From assembly GCF_900573985.1 (NCBI RefSeq), contig NZ_UWOK01000001.1, positions 1,426,001 through 1,490,000 of the forward strand: 64,000 nt of DNA. The letters run 5' to 3'. This DNA comes from Campylobacter showae. Its GTDB lineage: Bacteria; Campylobacterota; Campylobacteria; Campylobacterales; Campylobacteraceae. Below the pieces are notes generated by a model. It searched no databases, was not told the DNA's origin, and was given only the letters and a program-made list of their open reading frames with translations. The translations under genes were made by a program, and so were the position numbers. Of the stretch, positions 17,417-28,476 are shown piece by piece; the first letter of the stretch is position 1; the number at the start of each line of letters is the position of its first letter.

Positions 17417-17649
17417 CGTTTAAAATTTAACCGTTAAATTCAACTCGGAGCGGTATAAATTTGGATTAAATTTATCGTTTTTGCTACGCTGATTTTGCTT
17501 TCATACCGCTTTATATTTTATTCTCATAAAAATTACTTCTTATTTTTAATAAATTTGGACTGGATTTTGCTTTTAAAACACAGTTAATGTAAAGTTTTAA
17601 TTTTTAAAGTAGTAAAATAGAAATTTTAATCAAAATCTAAGGAGAGAAA
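17417..17649. other. Rest of the intergenic region ahead of the chemoreceptor gene
   Basis: AT-rich spacer. A TAAAAT about 40 bases before the ATG may serve as a -10 box. AAGGAGAG is the ribosome site. Nothing else is visible. Confidence 0.4.
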
Positions 17650-19611
17650 ATGCGTTCTATCACGAACAAGATCGCGCTAATGCTCATCGTCGCGCTGATC
17701 GTTTCGTTTGCCGCTATTTCGGCGGTTAGTTATTATACGGCCGAGAATAAGGTCGTTCAGCTCGTCAGCCAAAATCAGGCTCAAATTTTAAAAGACGTTG
17801 ATACTGTTGCTAATTCGTTTTTTGAGGATTATTTGGCTATGGTCAAAAAAATAGCTGCAAACATCGAGAAAATTTCAGACGACGGCGATGATATAATGCG
17901 TCACTTGGTGCTAGAAAAAGAGCTTGCAAATTCGTTGGTTACTTATGTTTACTATGGACGCGATGATGGCTATTTTTTCCAATCGGACGGTAAAAGAACA
18001 ACTTTGGCCGATAACTATGATCCGCGAACTAGGGGTTGGTACGGGGCGGCAAAAAATGAAAATAAAGCTATTTATATGCAGCCGCGTTTAACTTCGACTA
18101 ACGATTTGGTCGTAACTTTCGTGGCGCCTGCAGTAAAAAACGGTAAATTTGTCGGTATAGTAGGTATAGATATCGATATAAAAACTCTAAGCAAAAAAAT
18201 CCTCGATATGGGCAAGACCGAATACGGCTACGTTTATCTAATGAATCAAGACGGCGTCATGCTAATGCACTCAAATCCTGAGAATGTTGGTAAATCAGTC
18301 GACTCTACTACATATCTCTCCAAGCAATATGCAGAAAAGAAATTTGATAAAAACGGACTTATTCCTTATACTAACTATAAGGGCGAGAACGTAACGGCTA
18401 AACTTTTGCCTATCAACGATAAAGGCTGGCTAGCTGTTGCAGCTATCGGAGCGGATACTTTTTCTAGCAATACCCTTCCTCTACTTAAGGCTCAGCTTGC
18501 GCTAGCGGCGTTATTTATAGTTGCTCTTTCGATTTTTGTCTACGTACTACTTAAAAAATCTCTCAGTCCGATAAAAACTATCCAAGAAAAGCTTGAGGAT
18601 ACATTTAAATTCGTCACACATGAGGTATCCAAGGCTCCTGAAAAGTTAGCCGTAAATACGCAGGATGAATTCGGCGTTATGAGTAGGGCTATCAACGAAA
18701 ATATAGATAAAGTAGTCTACGGCATCAAAAAAGATAGCGCTCTGATCGAGGAGATGAACGGCATCGCAAATCTCATGATAAAAGGCCATATGGGCGCGAC
18801 TATAAAGGCGGATCCGAACAATCCGGCTCTCGTGCAACTAAAAGATTTGCTAAATAAATTCTTTAGCTCAATATCTTCAAATTTAAAAGATATCGCGCGA
18901 GTGCTAAACTCATATAACAAAAACGATTATACCGCTAAAATCGAGCTCAAAGATGAGCTAGAAAGCGATCTAAAAGATATGATCATGGGCATAGAGAGCG
19001 CCGGTGTAGCTGTTAGCAATATGCTAAAAGAAAATCTAAACGAGGCCGAAAGCCTAGAAGCAAAAGCTAAAATCCTAGCCGAATCTATGAAAAATCTGAC
19101 CGACGGCGCTCATAGACAAGCCGACTCCATCCAAGAAAGCGCTGCTGCAATCGAGCAGATGAGTAGCTCGATGAACGCCATCAGCCAAAAGGCGCAGGAT
19201 GTAACTCGACAAAGCGAGGAGATCAAAAACATCATCGTGATCATCCGCGACATCGCCGATCAGACAAACTTGCTAGCGCTTAACGCTGCCATCGAAGCAG
19301 CACGAGCAGGCGAACACGGGCGTGGTTTTGCCGTCGTGGCCGATGAGGTAAGAAAACTAGCCGAGCGAACGCAAAAATCCCTAAGCGAAATCGAAGCTAA
19401 CGCAAACGTGCTAGCTCAAAGTATCAATGAGATGAGTGAAAGCATCAAGGAGCAAAGCGACGGCATAAATATGATAAATCAGTCGGTCACGCAAATCGAC
19501 TCCATCACTCACCAAAATATCTCGATCGTAAATACCACAAACGAGGTTACGGCCGAGATAGACGATATGGCTAAAAATATCGTCGCGGATGTTAGAAAAA
19601 ATAAATTTTAA
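17650..19611 (+). CDS. Methyl-accepting chemotaxis protein with dCache sensor
   Basis: A 653-residue transmembrane chemoreceptor. TM1 spans about 10-30. The periplasmic dCache region (about 35-275) carries the ligand-pocket pattern [11 protein letters not shown], then VGIVGIDI in the membrane-distal fold. TM2 spans about 280-302. A HAMP-like linker leads to the signalling hairpin, whose tip has [19 protein letters not shown] and [16 protein letters not shown]. The layout and tail match the C. jejuni Tlp2/3/4 receptor group. The ligand cannot be read from sequence; dCache domains of this type often bind amino or organic acids. No CheR-tethering pentapeptide is seen. Confidence 0.93.
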   Translation: MRSITNKIALMLIVALIVSFAAISAVSYYTAENKVVQLVSQNQAQILKDVDTVANSFFEDYLAMVKKIAANIEKISDDGDDIMRHLVLEKELANSLVTYVYYGRDDGYFFQSDGKRTTLADNYDPRTRGWYGAAKNENKAIYMQPRLTSTNDLVVTFVAPAVKNGKFVGIVGIDIDIKTLSKKILDMGKTEYGYVYLMNQDGVMLMHSNPENVGKSVDSTTYLSKQYAEKKFDKNGLIPYTNYKGENVTAKLLPINDKGWLAVAAIGADTFSSNTLPLLKAQLALAALFIVALSIFVYVLLKKSLSPIKTIQEKLEDTFKFVTHEVSKAPEKLAVNTQDEFGVMSRAINENIDKVVYGIKKDSALIEEMNGIANLMIKGHMGATIKADPNNPALVQLKDLLNKFFSSISSNLKDIARVLNSYNKNDYTAKIELKDELESDLKDMIMGIESAGVAVSNMLKENLNEAESLEAKAKILAESMKNLTDGAHRQADSIQESAAAIEQMSSSMNAISQKAQDVTRQSEEIKNIIVIIRDIADQTNLLALNAAIEAARAGEHGRGFAVVADEVRKLAERTQKSLSEIEANANVLAQSINEMSESIKEQSDGINMINQSVTQIDSITHQNISIVNTTNEVTAEIDDMAKNIVADVRKNKF

Positions 19612-19621
19612 ATCAAACTTT

Positions 19622-19657
19622 AAAGGCGAATGTCAAAAATCAGGCATTCGCTTTTTT
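19622..19657 (+). terminator. Intrinsic terminator of the chemoreceptor gene
   Basis: GCGAATG (19626-19632) pairs with CATTCGC (19645-19651) and is followed directly by six Ts. It lies about 15 bases past the stop: a textbook rho-independent terminator. Confidence 0.85.
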
Positions 19658-19799
19658 AAATTTAAACGCTACTTAATCCATTTACGACGCTGCCAAATTT
19701 AATCGCTTTGCAGCTTTCTCTTATTTTTTATTTTAAATTTGCACCCTTTTGAGCTAAATTTGCCGTAAAATTTGACTATAATTTTGCAAAGGATAAATC

Positions 19800-20228
19800 A
19801 TGCGAGAGTGGGCTTTATGGGCACTAGCTTCGGCGGTTTTTGCCGCGCTTACGGCGATTTTCTCCAAGGTCGGTCTTGAGGGTATAGACTCGGATTACGC
19901 GACCTTTATCAGGACGCTCGTTATCGCTGCGGCGCTGATTTTGTTTCTCACGTATGCTAAAAAGTGGCAGCCCCTTGGCGAGCTAAGCGCGCGAAACTGG
20001 CTATTTTTGACGCTTAGTGGACTTGCAACTGGCGCGTCGTGGCTGGCGTATTTTAAGGCGCTTCAGATAGGCTCCGCGTCGCAGGTAGCACCCGTGGATA
20101 AACTTAGCGTCGTTTTGGTTGTTGTTTTTGCGGTTGTGTTTTTGGGTGAGCGTCCGAGCGTCAGAGAGTGGATCGGCATCGCGCTGATCGCTAGCGGCGT
20201 GTTTACGCTGGTTTTTGCAAATAAATAA
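19800..20228 (+). CDS. Single-domain EamA family transporter
   Basis: A 142-residue membrane protein containing one EamA (drug/metabolite transporter) repeat with about five hydrophobic segments and the family motif ALQIGSASQVAPVDKLSVVL before the last two helices. Most DMT carriers have two repeats; single-repeat members form dimers, and this type is annotated in many genomes as half-size EamA. The substrate is unknown. ATG at 19800, 13 bases after AAAGGAT-like sequence. Confidence 0.85.
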   Translation: MREWALWALASAVFAALTAIFSKVGLEGIDSDYATFIRTLVIAAALILFLTYAKKWQPLGELSARNWLFLTLSGLATGASWLAYFKALQIGSASQVAPVDKLSVVLVVVFAVVFLGERPSVREWIGIALIASGVFTLVFANK

Positions 20229-20526
20229 CCGCACGTAATTAATCCGCTGGTTTAAAATTTAGGGTAGCCTATTCGTCTGATTTATGCTTTTTTGACGGTA
20301 TTTGAAATTTACTATTAGACGAAACGGCGCAAAAAGCCAAAAGTATATTCGGCATGTAAATTTTGGTGCATAAATGAGCTTATTTTTTACTTGCAAGGTT
20401 TGCTTTTTGATAAATTTACTAGGCCTATACGGCAAATTTGCATCAAGTTTTTATGTATCTACTAATGGCGTTGGTTGAAAATTTACATAGTTTGGCTTTA
20501 AATTTCGCGCCGTAAAAAAAGCAAAA

Positions 20527-21291
20527 TCAGTTCATTTTTTTTTGCAAAGTCGCATACCACTTGAATTTTGCGATTATTTTTCTTAGTCTGGCTGCGTTTT
20601 TTACGCCCTCAAAATTACCATCGCAGTATTGCCGCGCGCTTAGCTCGGCGTCGTTTAGCGCGTCCAAGTCGGCGCCCTCCGAGAGTAATAGCTCAAAAAT
20701 CGTCTCGCTATCACAAAAGCATGCGCGCTGTATCGGCGTGAAGCCCTCATAGCCAGCTATATTTACGTCGGCTCCTTTGTTTAACAGCATTTCTACGGCG
20801 TATTTGTCTGCGTCCGCAACCGCTAGGTTTAAAATCGTTTCACCGCTTGCGTCTTTTTGATTCGGCGATACGATTTTACTCTCAAATTTACTCTTGCGCG
20901 CGAATTTATCGTAAATCTCGTCCGCCAAGTCGCAAACTATCGCGTCGCTTAGCCGCACCAGATATGCGCCGAACGTAAAACCTTCAAATTCCGGCTCGAA
21001 ACCGTGACTACACGAGATCTCTTTGGTTTTGTATTTGACCGGTCGCAGTACGCGTCCGTGCAGTTCGTCGCATGATTCGTAGCGAAAATATATCGCCCAA
21101 ATTTCCGTCACGACGCCTGTTATATTGTACTCCTCTCCGCCGTGCGCCTCATATGAGTAGTCGGCGTCCCTGAAGATAAAATCCGTGTCTGTCTTAAATT
21201 TTGCCACGTACCAACTAATCTCGTCGCTGAGCTTAAACGCGTCGCCGCAGCATTCCATCTGCCAGTCGTCGTAGTATATTTTTAGATCCAT
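20527..21291 (-). CDS. Ankyrin-repeat protein with unknown N-terminal domain
   Basis: I use the ATG at 21291 because AAAAGGA precedes it; an upstream in-frame start at 21312 overlaps that site. The protein has about 254 residues. The first 145 residues are soluble, rich in Tyr, Trp and acidic residues, and match nothing I recognise. Residues 145-225 contain two clear ankyrin repeats (GETILNLAVADADKYAVEML-type, then GFTPIQRACFCDSETIFELL) and a degenerate third. There is no signal peptide, so it is probably cytoplasmic. Ankyrin repeats imply protein binding; the partner is unknown. It is flanked by spacer on both sides, with no operon. Confidence 0.75.
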   Translation of the reverse strand: MDLKIYYDDWQMECCGDAFKLSDEISWYVAKFKTDTDFIFRDADYSYEAHGGEEYNITGVVTEIWAIYFRYESCDELHGRVLRPVKYKTKEISCSHGFEPEFEGFTFGAYLVRLSDAIVCDLADEIYDKFARKSKFESKIVSPNQKDASGETILNLAVADADKYAVEMLLNKGADVNIAGYEGFTPIQRACFCDSETIFELLLSEGADLDALNDAELSARQYCDGNFEGVKNAARLRKIIAKFKWYATLQKKMN

Positions 21292-21525
21292 TTTTTTCCT
21301 TTTAAATTTCACCGCAATTTTTGCCGAGCAGGCTAAATTATCATAAATTTTATCAAAACGGTATGGTTAAAAATATAAATTTGCTTCTCGTTTTACTTAT
21401 GAAAACAGCACGCGTTTCGCGAGTATGTGCTTAAACACGACTAAAATCAGGCGATCAAATTTGTCATTTCGTATCAAATTTGTGCCTGTTTGGATGAAAT
21501 TTTGCACTATCAAAATTTAAAGGCG

Positions 21526-21993
21526 TTAAATTTTGTCTTTAAATTTCGTTTCATGCTCCAAAAGCCAAATTTTAGTCGCTAACCCCTCGCCGCCGCTGTA
21601 TCCACCAAGGCTGTTTGAGGCGACGACTCTGTGGCAGGGTACGATGATCGGGATTTTGTTTTTTGCGTTTGCCGAGCCTGCCGCGCGAAACGCCTTCGGT
21701 CGCCCCGTCATCGCTGCTAGCTGGGCGTACGTGACGCGCTGCCCGTAAGCGATCTTTTGCAGATTTTCGTAAACGCACCTTTGAAACGCCGTGCCGCCGA
21801 TATTTAACCGCGTTTTAAAGGTTTTAAGCTCGCCTTTAAAATAACTCTCAAGCTCGCTTAAGCAGAGCTTTAAATTTGCGTCTGTTACGTCCGTGCGGAC
21901 AAAATTTCGCACGAAATTTATCTCGCAAACGCCGCTTTCGTCACCGCAAATCTCCAAAACGCCGATAGGCGAGTCAAAATATGCTTTTTGCAA
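21526..21993 (-). CDS. ogt: Methylated-DNA-protein-cysteine methyltransferase
   Basis: A 155-residue suicide repair protein that removes alkyl groups from O6-alkylguanine. The acceptor Cys120 is in IIVPCHRVVAS; the helix-turn-helix segment VTYAQLAAMTGRPKAFRAAG precedes it, and the conserved Asn109 and the C-terminal KIWLLEHE are present. There is no Ada-type N-terminal regulatory domain. It is monocistronic. The ATG at 21993 has AAGGAG on the minus strand. Confidence 0.93.
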   Translation of the reverse strand: MQKAYFDSPIGVLEICGDESGVCEINFVRNFVRTDVTDANLKLCLSELESYFKGELKTFKTRLNIGGTAFQRCVYENLQKIAYGQRVTYAQLAAMTGRPKAFRAAGSANAKNKIPIIVPCHRVVASNSLGGYSGGEGLATKIWLLEHETKFKDKI

Positions 21994-22102
21994 AATTTAC
22001 TCCTTCGGTATCAAGTAACGCAAATTTAGCGAAATTTAGTTTATATTATTATCTGTTTTTCGCTAAAATCGTATCGTTTAAAAAATGGATTAAGGAAAAA
22101 CG

Positions 22103-24856
22103 ATGGACTTTTTTACCGAATACGAAAAACACGTAAAAGAGCGCGAGGCCCTAGGCGTGCCGCCGCTACCGCTAAACGAGGAGCAGATCAGAAAAGTCTG
22201 CGAGCTTTTAAAGCTCGAAAGTGCGAACGAGAGGGAGTATCTAGGCTTACTTTCGGGACGCGTGCCACCGATGGAGCTGGGCGGTGAAGGCGAAGCGATT
22301 ATCGCCGCAAAGCTAGATGAAAATCAAAAGAGGGTAAAGCGGCTTGTAAATTTACTCGCAAATCGCGTAAATCCTGGCGTAGACGACGCGGCGAAGGTAA
22401 AGGCGGAGTTTTTAAACGAGATTATAAATCGCGGGCTTGAGATAAGCGGCCTTGACAAAATCGCCGCCGTAAATTTGCTGCGACCGATGCTTGGCGGATA
22501 CAGCGTTATAGTGCTGCTTGAAAGCCTAAAAAACGCCGACGAGGCCTTAGCGCAAGCCGCCTGTAACGCGCTAAAAGAGACGATTTTCGTGCATGATTAT
22601 TTTAACGACGTAGCAGAGCTTGCAAAAAGCAATAAATTTGCGCTAGAAGTGCTGCGCTCGTGGGCGGAAGCGGAGTGGTTTAAGGCGCGAGAGAACCTGC
22701 CTAGGCGTATTAGAGCGGTGATCTTTAAGGTTGCAGGTGAAACCAACACCGACGATCTAAGCCCGGCTAGCGAGGCCTACACGCGTTCCGATATCCCGCT
22801 GCACGCAAACGCGATGCTAGTTAAGCGTCAGCCGGGCAGCCTAGAAATGATCAATGAGCTTAAAAAAAGCGGGCTCGAGGTGGTCTACGCGGGCGACGTC
22901 GTGGGCACGGGCAGTAGCCGAAAGAGCGGCATAAACTCCATCCAGTGGCACCTCGGGCGCGAGATAGAGGGCGTACCGAACAAAAAAACGGGCGGCATCG
23001 TGATAGGAACGGCGATCGCGCCGATATTTTTCAATACCGCCGAGGATAGCGGCGCGCTACCTATAGTAGCCGATGTGAGCGCGCTAGAAATGGGCGACGT
23101 CATCGATATCTACCCGTACGCGGGCGAGATTTTTCGCGTCGGGCGGGTAAATTTGAGCGCCGAGGGCAAATTTGACGCGATTCAAATTTACGGCGAAGCT
23201 AAATTTGGAAATTTAAATGAAAACGAAAAACCCAAAGGCGAGCCGGTCGCTCGTTTTACGCTTGCGCCAAACACGATATTTGACGAGATCAGAGCAGGCG
23301 GGCGCATACCGCTCATTATAGGCCGTTCGCTTTGCGGCAAGGCTAGGGCGGCGCTAAATTTGGGCGCGGAGGATATATTTGCTAGGCCCGCGCAGCCGCA
23401 AACGGACGAGAGTGAGGGCTACACGCTAGCTCAAAAGATCGTGGGTAGAGCTTGCGGCGTGCAGGGTATCAGAGCCGGGCAATACTGCGAACCGGCGACT
23501 CTCACCGTAGGCTCGCAGGATACCACCGGACCGATGACGCGCGACGAGATCAAAGAGCTTGCTAGTCTTGGGTTTTCAGCTGATTTCGTGTTGCAGAGCT
23601 TTTGTCACACGGCGGCCTATCCAAAACCTAGCGACCTCGAGACGCAAAGGACGCTGCCTAAATTTATGAGCTCGCGCGGCGGAGTCAGCCTAAGGCCTGG
23701 CGACGGCGTCATACACTCGTGGCTAAACCGCATGGTGCTTCCCGATAGCGTGGGCACTGGCGGCGACAGCCATACGCGGTTTCCTATCGGCGTGAGCTTT
23801 CCTGCGGGTAGCGGGCTGGTGGCGTTTGCGGCGGTATCTGGGGCTATGCCGCTAAATATGCCAGGCTCCGTGCTCGTGCGATTTAACGGGCGACTGCAAA
23901 AAGGCGTGACGCTGCGCGATCTGGTAAATGCGATCCCGTACTACGCGATCAAGCGCGGGTTGCTCACGGTCGAAAAGAAAGGCAAGAAAAACGTATTTGC
24001 GGGTAAAATTTTAGAAATCGAGGGGCTGGAAAATCTAAAAGTCGAGCAGGCCTTTGAACTAAGCGACGCCTCGGCCGAGCGCTCTGCGGCGGCCTGCGCG
24101 GTAAATTTGAGCATCGAGAGCGCCTGCGAATACGTCCGCTCAAACGTCGCTCTCATCGAGGCGATGATAGAGGCTGGGTATGAGAGCAGGGCTAGCCTGG
24201 AGCGCCGCGCGGCGAAAATGCGCGAGTGGCTGGCGACGCCCGAGCTGCTGCGAGCCGACAAAAACGCGCGCTACGCCGAGGTGATCGAGATAAATTTGGA
24301 CGAGATACAAGAACCCATCCTAGCCTGCCCGAACGATCCCGACGACGTCGCGACTCTGAGCGAAATTTTAGCCGATAGCTCGCGTCCGCATAAGATAGAC
24401 GAGGTGTTTGTGGGTAGCTGCATGACGAATATCGGCCACTACCGAGCGCTCGGCGAAGCTCTGCGTGGGCTTGGGATGCTGCCCACTCGCCTTTGGATCG
24501 CGCCGCCAACAAAGATGGATCAGCGGCTGCTGGAGGCAGAGGGCTACTATGATATCTTTCGTGCAGTGGGTGCTCGCACGGAGGTGCCTGGCTGCTCGCT
24601 TTGCATGGGCAACCAAGCCCGCGTAAACGACGGAGCGACCGTGTTTTCGACCTCGACGCGAAACTTTGATAATCGTATGGGTATGGGCGCGCGCGTATAT
24701 CTTGGTAGCGCCGAGCTGGCCGCCGTTTGCGCCGTGCTAGGCAGGCTACCTAGCGTGAGCGAATACATGAATATCGTGCCAGAAAAACTTGCAGGCAAAG
24801 AGGCGCAAATCTACCGATACCTAAATTTTAACGAGATAGAAAATTTTAAAATTTAG
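22103..24856 (+). CDS. acnB: Aconitate hydratase B
   Basis: A 917-residue iron-sulfur enzyme of the citric acid cycle interconverting citrate and isocitrate (bacterial AcnB also handles 2-methylisocitrate). The N-terminal HEAT-like domain (1-170), then the mobile 'swivel' domain with GTGSSRKSG near residue 273, precede the catalytic domains, which is the AcnB order. The cluster cysteines are Cys773 (GSCMTN) and Cys831/Cys834 (GCSLCMGN). It is about 50 residues longer than E. coli AcnB. It has its own spacer on both sides. ATG 22103 follows AAGGA. Confidence 0.95.
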   Translation: MDFFTEYEKHVKEREALGVPPLPLNEEQIRKVCELLKLESANEREYLGLLSGRVPPMELGGEGEAIIAAKLDENQKRVKRLVNLLANRVNPGVDDAAKVKAEFLNEIINRGLEISGLDKIAAVNLLRPMLGGYSVIVLLESLKNADEALAQAACNALKETIFVHDYFNDVAELAKSNKFALEVLRSWAEAEWFKARENLPRRIRAVIFKVAGETNTDDLSPASEAYTRSDIPLHANAMLVKRQPGSLEMINELKKSGLEVVYAGDVVGTGSSRKSGINSIQWHLGREIEGVPNKKTGGIVIGTAIAPIFFNTAEDSGALPIVADVSALEMGDVIDIYPYAGEIFRVGRVNLSAEGKFDAIQIYGEAKFGNLNENEKPKGEPVARFTLAPNTIFDEIRAGGRIPLIIGRSLCGKARAALNLGAEDIFARPAQPQTDESEGYTLAQKIVGRACGVQGIRAGQYCEPATLTVGSQDTTGPMTRDEIKELASLGFSADFVLQSFCHTAAYPKPSDLETQRTLPKFMSSRGGVSLRPGDGVIHSWLNRMVLPDSVGTGGDSHTRFPIGVSFPAGSGLVAFAAVSGAMPLNMPGSVLVRFNGRLQKGVTLRDLVNAIPYYAIKRGLLTVEKKGKKNVFAGKILEIEGLENLKVEQAFELSDASAERSAAACAVNLSIESACEYVRSNVALIEAMIEAGYESRASLERRAAKMREWLATPELLRADKNARYAEVIEINLDEIQEPILACPNDPDDVATLSEILADSSRPHKIDEVFVGSCMTNIGHYRALGEALRGLGMLPTRLWIAPPTKMDQRLLEAEGYYDIFRAVGARTEVPGCSLCMGNQARVNDGATVFSTSTRNFDNRMGMGARVYLGSAELAAVCAVLGRLPSVSEYMNIVPEKLAGKEAQIYRYLNFNEIENFKI

Positions 24857-24862
24857 TATTTT

Positions 24863-24887
24863 CGGTGCATTAGCGTATTTTGCACCG
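24863..24887 (+). terminator. Hairpin after acnB
   Basis: CGGTGCA (24863-24869) pairs with TGCACCG (24881-24887) with an 11-base loop, just after the stop. There is no T tract, so it is a weak candidate terminator. Confidence 0.35.
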
Positions 24888-25318
24888 GCGTACATGCTAC
24901 TTTAGATAGTTTGGACGGCTGGCGTGTCGCATTTTCACGCTTGCGCGTCTAAACGTCTTTGCAGCGATAATCTTACGGACGGCGACTGCGCTGATCGACT
25001 AGCTTTTAGGCTAGACAAATTTTGCGGCAAGCAGGCTGCGCCGATTTATCGGTATAGCCTAAATTTAGTCCAATGGGGTCTGAATAAGTGTGCGAGACGT
25101 TAAGCGGTAAATTCGTGTAGCTAGTAGGTTAAAGTCGTATTCTATATGCCACATAAAATGCGTTTAAATTTTGCTCTTTTTTTGCGTAAATTTTTGCTTC
25201 TTCTTTCGGCGCCTACTTTAAACAAGCCATACGCTACTTGCGAATTAAATATTATTTAAATTTAACTGCTTTTTTATTTTAAAAATGTAAAATCTCGTTT
25301 AAAAACTTAAGGCTGAAA
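24888..25318. other. Intergenic region between acnB and the TRIC gene
   Basis: About 430 bases with stops in all frames and no recognisable gene, RNA or repeat. The last 100 bases are AT-rich and probably hold the promoter of the next gene. Confidence 0.4.
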
Positions 25319-25930
25319 ATGACTGCGCTCCTCGTCGCCGAATACATCGGCATCGCCTCGGCAGCCACGAGCGGATTTATCTTTGCGGTTAAGCGCGACT
25401 GCGACTGGCTGGGTATCTTTATAGCCGCGCTTCTGACCGCGCTTGGAGGCGGATTTATGCGCGACGCTATCGTCTCGCGCCCGCCGTATTCGTTCACGCA
25501 CTACGCTCCGTGCATCATCGTGATGGCGATGCTCTTTCTCTCGGCTTTTTTACGCCTGCACAAGCGAAGCGACATCGAGAAAAAATTCCTTTTCGTCACC
25601 ACCGACGCCGTGGATCTGGTGAGCTTTTCTATCGTCGGAGCGATCGTGGCGCTACAGTTTGGCTACAATGTCTTTGGCGTAGTGCTACTCGCACTTTGCA
25701 ACGGCGTGGGCGGAGGCATGATACGCGACGTGCTTTTTAACGAGATCCCTTGGTGTCTTAAAACCGGGCTTTACGCGACGGTTAGCATTGTCGTGGGGCT
25801 GATTTATTTTGCGATGGATTATGCGGGATTTACGAGCGTGTTTTGGGTGATGGGGCTTTTTGCGTTTGGCGTCGTGTTTAGGCTTGCGGCGTATTATCTG
25901 GGCTGGCATCTGCCGACATTGCAGAAGTAA
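25319..25930 (+). CDS. TRIC-type cation channel family protein (YadS/UPF0126)
   Basis: A 203-residue protein with about seven hydrophobic segments arranged as two similar halves. Each half has the glycine-rich family motif: LTALGGGFMRDAIVSRPPYS near residue 40 and LCNGVGGGMIRDVLFNEIPW near residue 125. Prokaryotic homologues of trimeric intracellular cation channels are proposed to pass K+ and Na+ across the inner membrane; the physiological role in Campylobacter is unknown. ATG at 25319. Confidence 0.88.
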   Translation: MTALLVAEYIGIASAATSGFIFAVKRDCDWLGIFIAALLTALGGGFMRDAIVSRPPYSFTHYAPCIIVMAMLFLSAFLRLHKRSDIEKKFLFVTTDAVDLVSFSIVGAIVALQFGYNVFGVVLLALCNGVGGGMIRDVLFNEIPWCLKTGLYATVSIVVGLIYFAMDYAGFTSVFWVMGLFAFGVVFRLAAYYLGWHLPTLQK

Positions 25931-25998
25931 AATTTGACTAACTTTTTGCTGCGACGGGTTAAATTTTAGAATTTGCGGGTAGTCTTAAAGGAGAAAAT

Positions 25999-26850
25999 AT
26001 GAATTTGCAAAATTTGCGCTCAAGATATGAAGAATACGGACTCGGATGTATATTTGAAGAGATAAAAAACTATGCTAAAAATGCGGTGGAAATTTCGCTA
26101 AAAGAAAACGCCGATCGGCAAATACCGATAGGGGCGTCGAAATTCGGCGGATCGCCCGATCTACCGCGAAACGAGCCGTGGCCCGTAAATGAGCAAACCG
26201 GCGAGCCGCTTCATTTTATAGCGCAGATAAATTTTAGCGAAGTTTCGGAGTTTGATACCCAGAGCGAGTTGCCGAGTCGCGGTATGCTTTATCTCTTTTA
26301 CGATTGCGCTCAGATGCCGTGGGGATATGATCCAAAAGACGGCGCTTTTAAAAAGGTGATTTATGCGGAGGATACGAGCGAGCTAGAGCGTAAGGTAGCG
26401 CCGTTTGAAAACAACGAAGCGTTTGCGGCGACTTCTTTAAAATTTGCAAATGCGACCGAGTTGCCGGATTTGGAGAGCGATTTGGTCGGCGACACCTAGA
26501 TGAGCGATGACGAAATCGACGCGTATCGGCAGATGGCGGATGATTTTTGCGAGCAGCGCAGCGAAAATAAAATTTTAGGACATTCGGACAATATCCAAGG
26601 CGGTATGGAGCTAGAGTGCGAGCTTGTGACAGACGGCTTTTATTGTGGCGGCGATGAGGATTATAGCGGGCCGGAGTTTGAAAAATTGCGGCAAAATATC
26701 GGCGAGTGGACGCTACTACTGCAAATCGGAAGTAACGACGAAAACGAGATGATGTGGTGCGATTGCGGTAAAATTTATCTGTGGATCAGAAAAAACGATC
26801 TACGCGAGAAGAAGTTTGATAAAAGCTGGCTAGTGCTGCAGTGCGATTAA
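25999..26850 (+). pseudogene. DUF1963 (YwqG-like) gene interrupted by an in-frame amber codon
   Basis: One reading frame runs from ATG 25999 to 26850 with a single TAG at 26497-26499. The first 166 residues have the DUF1963 marks SKFGGSPDLP near residue 48, HFIAQINFSE, and YLFYDC. After the stop the same frame continues with LLLQIGSNDENEMMWCDCGKIYLWIR, the conserved C-terminal part. Together they give about 283 residues, a normal size for the family. An ATG directly follows the stop, so two fragments could be made. One base change would restore the gene. DUF1963 has no known function. AAAGGAG precedes the first ATG. Confidence 0.8.
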
Positions 26851-26990
26851 ATTTGCGGCCTTATAGGATCAAATTTGAGGATTGCTGTGCTAAATCGGCA
26901 CGAACTAAAAACACTCAAATTTGGCTTTCGTTTGCTGGATAAAAAGACAGAGTCGACGAAATTTAGTAAATCAGAGTCAAATTTAAAAAC

Positions 26991-27344
26991 CTAATCCGCT
27001 TTTTGCAGTATCGCCGCGGCTATCGCAAAGCCGCCGTCGTGACTTATGGTGATTTGCGCGTCTTTTAGGTTAAAGTTTTTGATGATTTTTTCTGAGAGCT
27101 TTACTTTGGGGGCGTTTTTCTCGTCTTTATAAATTTGAGCGTCAAAGAACGAAAACTCAGCCGAGATCCCGCAACCAAGAGCCTTGCTGATAGCCTCTTT
27201 AGCTGCGAAAAATCCAGCTATCGTAGCGTCCGTTTTTGCGATATTTATCTCGTCGTCACTTAAAAAATATCTCAAAAAATCCTCGCCTCGCCGCTCTTTA
27301 AGCCTTGAGATTCGCGAGATCGCTACGATATCTATGCCGATCAT
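26991..27344 (-). CDS. acpS: Holo-[acyl-carrier-protein] synthase
   Basis: A 117-residue phosphopantetheinyl transferase that activates acyl carrier protein for fatty acid synthesis. It has the two metal-binding motifs of the family: [10 protein letters not shown] (Asp5) at the start and [11 protein letters not shown] near residue 47, and the [13 protein letters not shown] end. Its start overlaps the fliL stop by 4 bases (ATGA type), so it is translated from the fliL transcript. The same pair occurs in C. jejuni. Confidence 0.95.
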   Translation of the reverse strand: MIGIDIVAISRISRLKERRGEDFLRYFLSDDEINIAKTDATIAGFFAAKEAISKALGCGISAEFSFFDAQIYKDEKNAPKVKLSEKIIKNFNLKDAQITISHDGGFAIAAAILQKAD

Positions 27345-27874
27345 TGCACCACAAAGTCGGTAAAGTAGATATTTTTTATATGCCCGTCGGCCAAAACCTC
27401 GTTTAGGCGGTCGACTATCTCGTCTTTTAGGCGGTTTTTACCTTTTTGGGTGCTTACCTCTTCATACGTTTTAGATGATAGTGTAGAAACGACGATATCC
27501 CTTATTAGCGGTTTTTTCTTGTCGATTTCCGGCGTTAACGTATCGGCGCTAAGCTCTAGATCAACTTTCGTTTTTAGGTATCTCGAGCCGCTTTCGCTAA
27601 GCAAATTTACAATAAACTGATCGAGCGGATAAACCGGGCCCATATTTACATAGTCGTTTGATCGCTTGCCTGCCGTATTTTTAGGTGCTGCGGCTTGGAC
27701 TTGCTCGGTTTGAACCTGTGCCGTTTGCGCTTGCGCATTCTCTTCATTGCCGCCCATTAGTAGGAACGCCAAAAGTCCGCCGACTACCAAAAGAAGCAGT
27801 AAAATAACAATGATGATGATGATAACCAGCCCGTTTCCCTTTTTGCCTTGATTTTCTGAAATTTCTTCAGCCAT
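27341..27874 (-). CDS. fliL: Flagellar basal-body protein FliL
   Basis: A 177-residue inner-membrane protein around the stator/rotor interface that supports flagellar torque. It has a short cytoplasmic N-terminus, one TM segment (about 16-40), a Gln/Ala-rich periplasmic linker (about 45-75), then the conserved FliL domain (80-177) with [10 protein letters not shown] and a C-terminal [15 protein letters not shown] at 27874 has AAGGAG. It is cotranscribed with acpS. No other flagellar gene is in the window. Confidence 0.95.
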   Translation of the reverse strand: MAEEISENQGKKGNGLVIIIIIVILLLLLVVGGLLAFLLMGGNEENAQAQTAQVQTEQVQAAAPKNTAGKRSNDYVNMGPVYPLDQFIVNLLSESGSRYLKTKVDLELSADTLTPEIDKKKPLIRDIVVSTLSSKTYEEVSTQKGKNRLKDEIVDRLNEVLADGHIKNIYFTDFVVQ

Positions 27875-27896
27875 ATATTCTCCTTAATTTTTTAGC

Positions 27897-27906
27897 TATA
27901 ATTATA
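27897..27906. promoter_or_regulatory. Shared palindromic -10 of divergent fliL and ybaK promoters
   Basis: TATAATTATA is a perfect palindrome that reads TATAAT on both strands (27897-27902 plus, 27906-27901 minus). It is 32 bases from the ybaK start and 26 from the fliL start, so the two genes may compete for one polymerase site. Confidence 0.55.
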
Positions 27907-27934
27907 TCTTAAATTTTTGAAAAATGAGAAGGCA

Positions 27935-28408
27935 ATGGTACATAAAACAAATGCCGCGAGGTTTTTAGACGGTAAACATATCCCCTATGAGCTAGTTGAA
28001 TACGAAGCGGATGAGAGCGATCTGAGCGCCATTCACGTAGCTGCCGTTTGCGGCGAGCAAATAGAAAAAATCTACAAAACCATCGTCTGCGAATGCGAGC
28101 CAAAAGGCTACGTTGTGGCGTGCATACAAGGTGATTTGAGCTTAAATTTAAAGGCTCTGGCTAGACTTAGCGGGCATAAAAAATGCGAGCTTTTAAACTT
28201 AAGAGAACTTGAAAAAGTGACGGGCTATATCAGGGGCGGCTGCTCGCCGATAGCGATGAAAAAGGCGTTCGAGACGTTTTTTGATGAGAGGATTTTAAAG
28301 CAAGATTACGTCTATGTAAGTGCCGGGGTGCGTGGAAAACAGATCAAAATCGCACCGCAAAGCTTGATGGAAGCCATCAACGCAAAGATTGGAGACGTCG
28401 CCGTTTAG
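27935..28408 (+). CDS. ybaK: YbaK-type aminoacyl-tRNA deacylase (Cys-tRNA(Pro) editing)
   Basis: A 157-residue free-standing editing-domain protein that hydrolyses mischarged Cys-tRNA(Pro). I start it at ATG 27935 because GAGAAGG lies just upstream; an in-frame TTG at 27917 has no site. The family pattern is seen in KIYKTIVCE, the conserved lysine of SLNLKALARLSGHKKCEL, and the GYIRGGCSPIAMKK loop, typical of YbaK rather than ProX. It is divergent from fliL. Confidence 0.92.
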   Translation: MVHKTNAARFLDGKHIPYELVEYEADESDLSAIHVAAVCGEQIEKIYKTIVCECEPKGYVVACIQGDLSLNLKALARLSGHKKCELLNLRELEKVTGYIRGGCSPIAMKKAFETFFDERILKQDYVYVSAGVRGKQIKIAPQSLMEAINAKIGDVAV

Positions 28409-28476
28409 TAAAATTTAACCCAAAAATGCTAAAATACGCCGTCTTAAAATAAAATAAATTTAAATAAGGTAAAATT

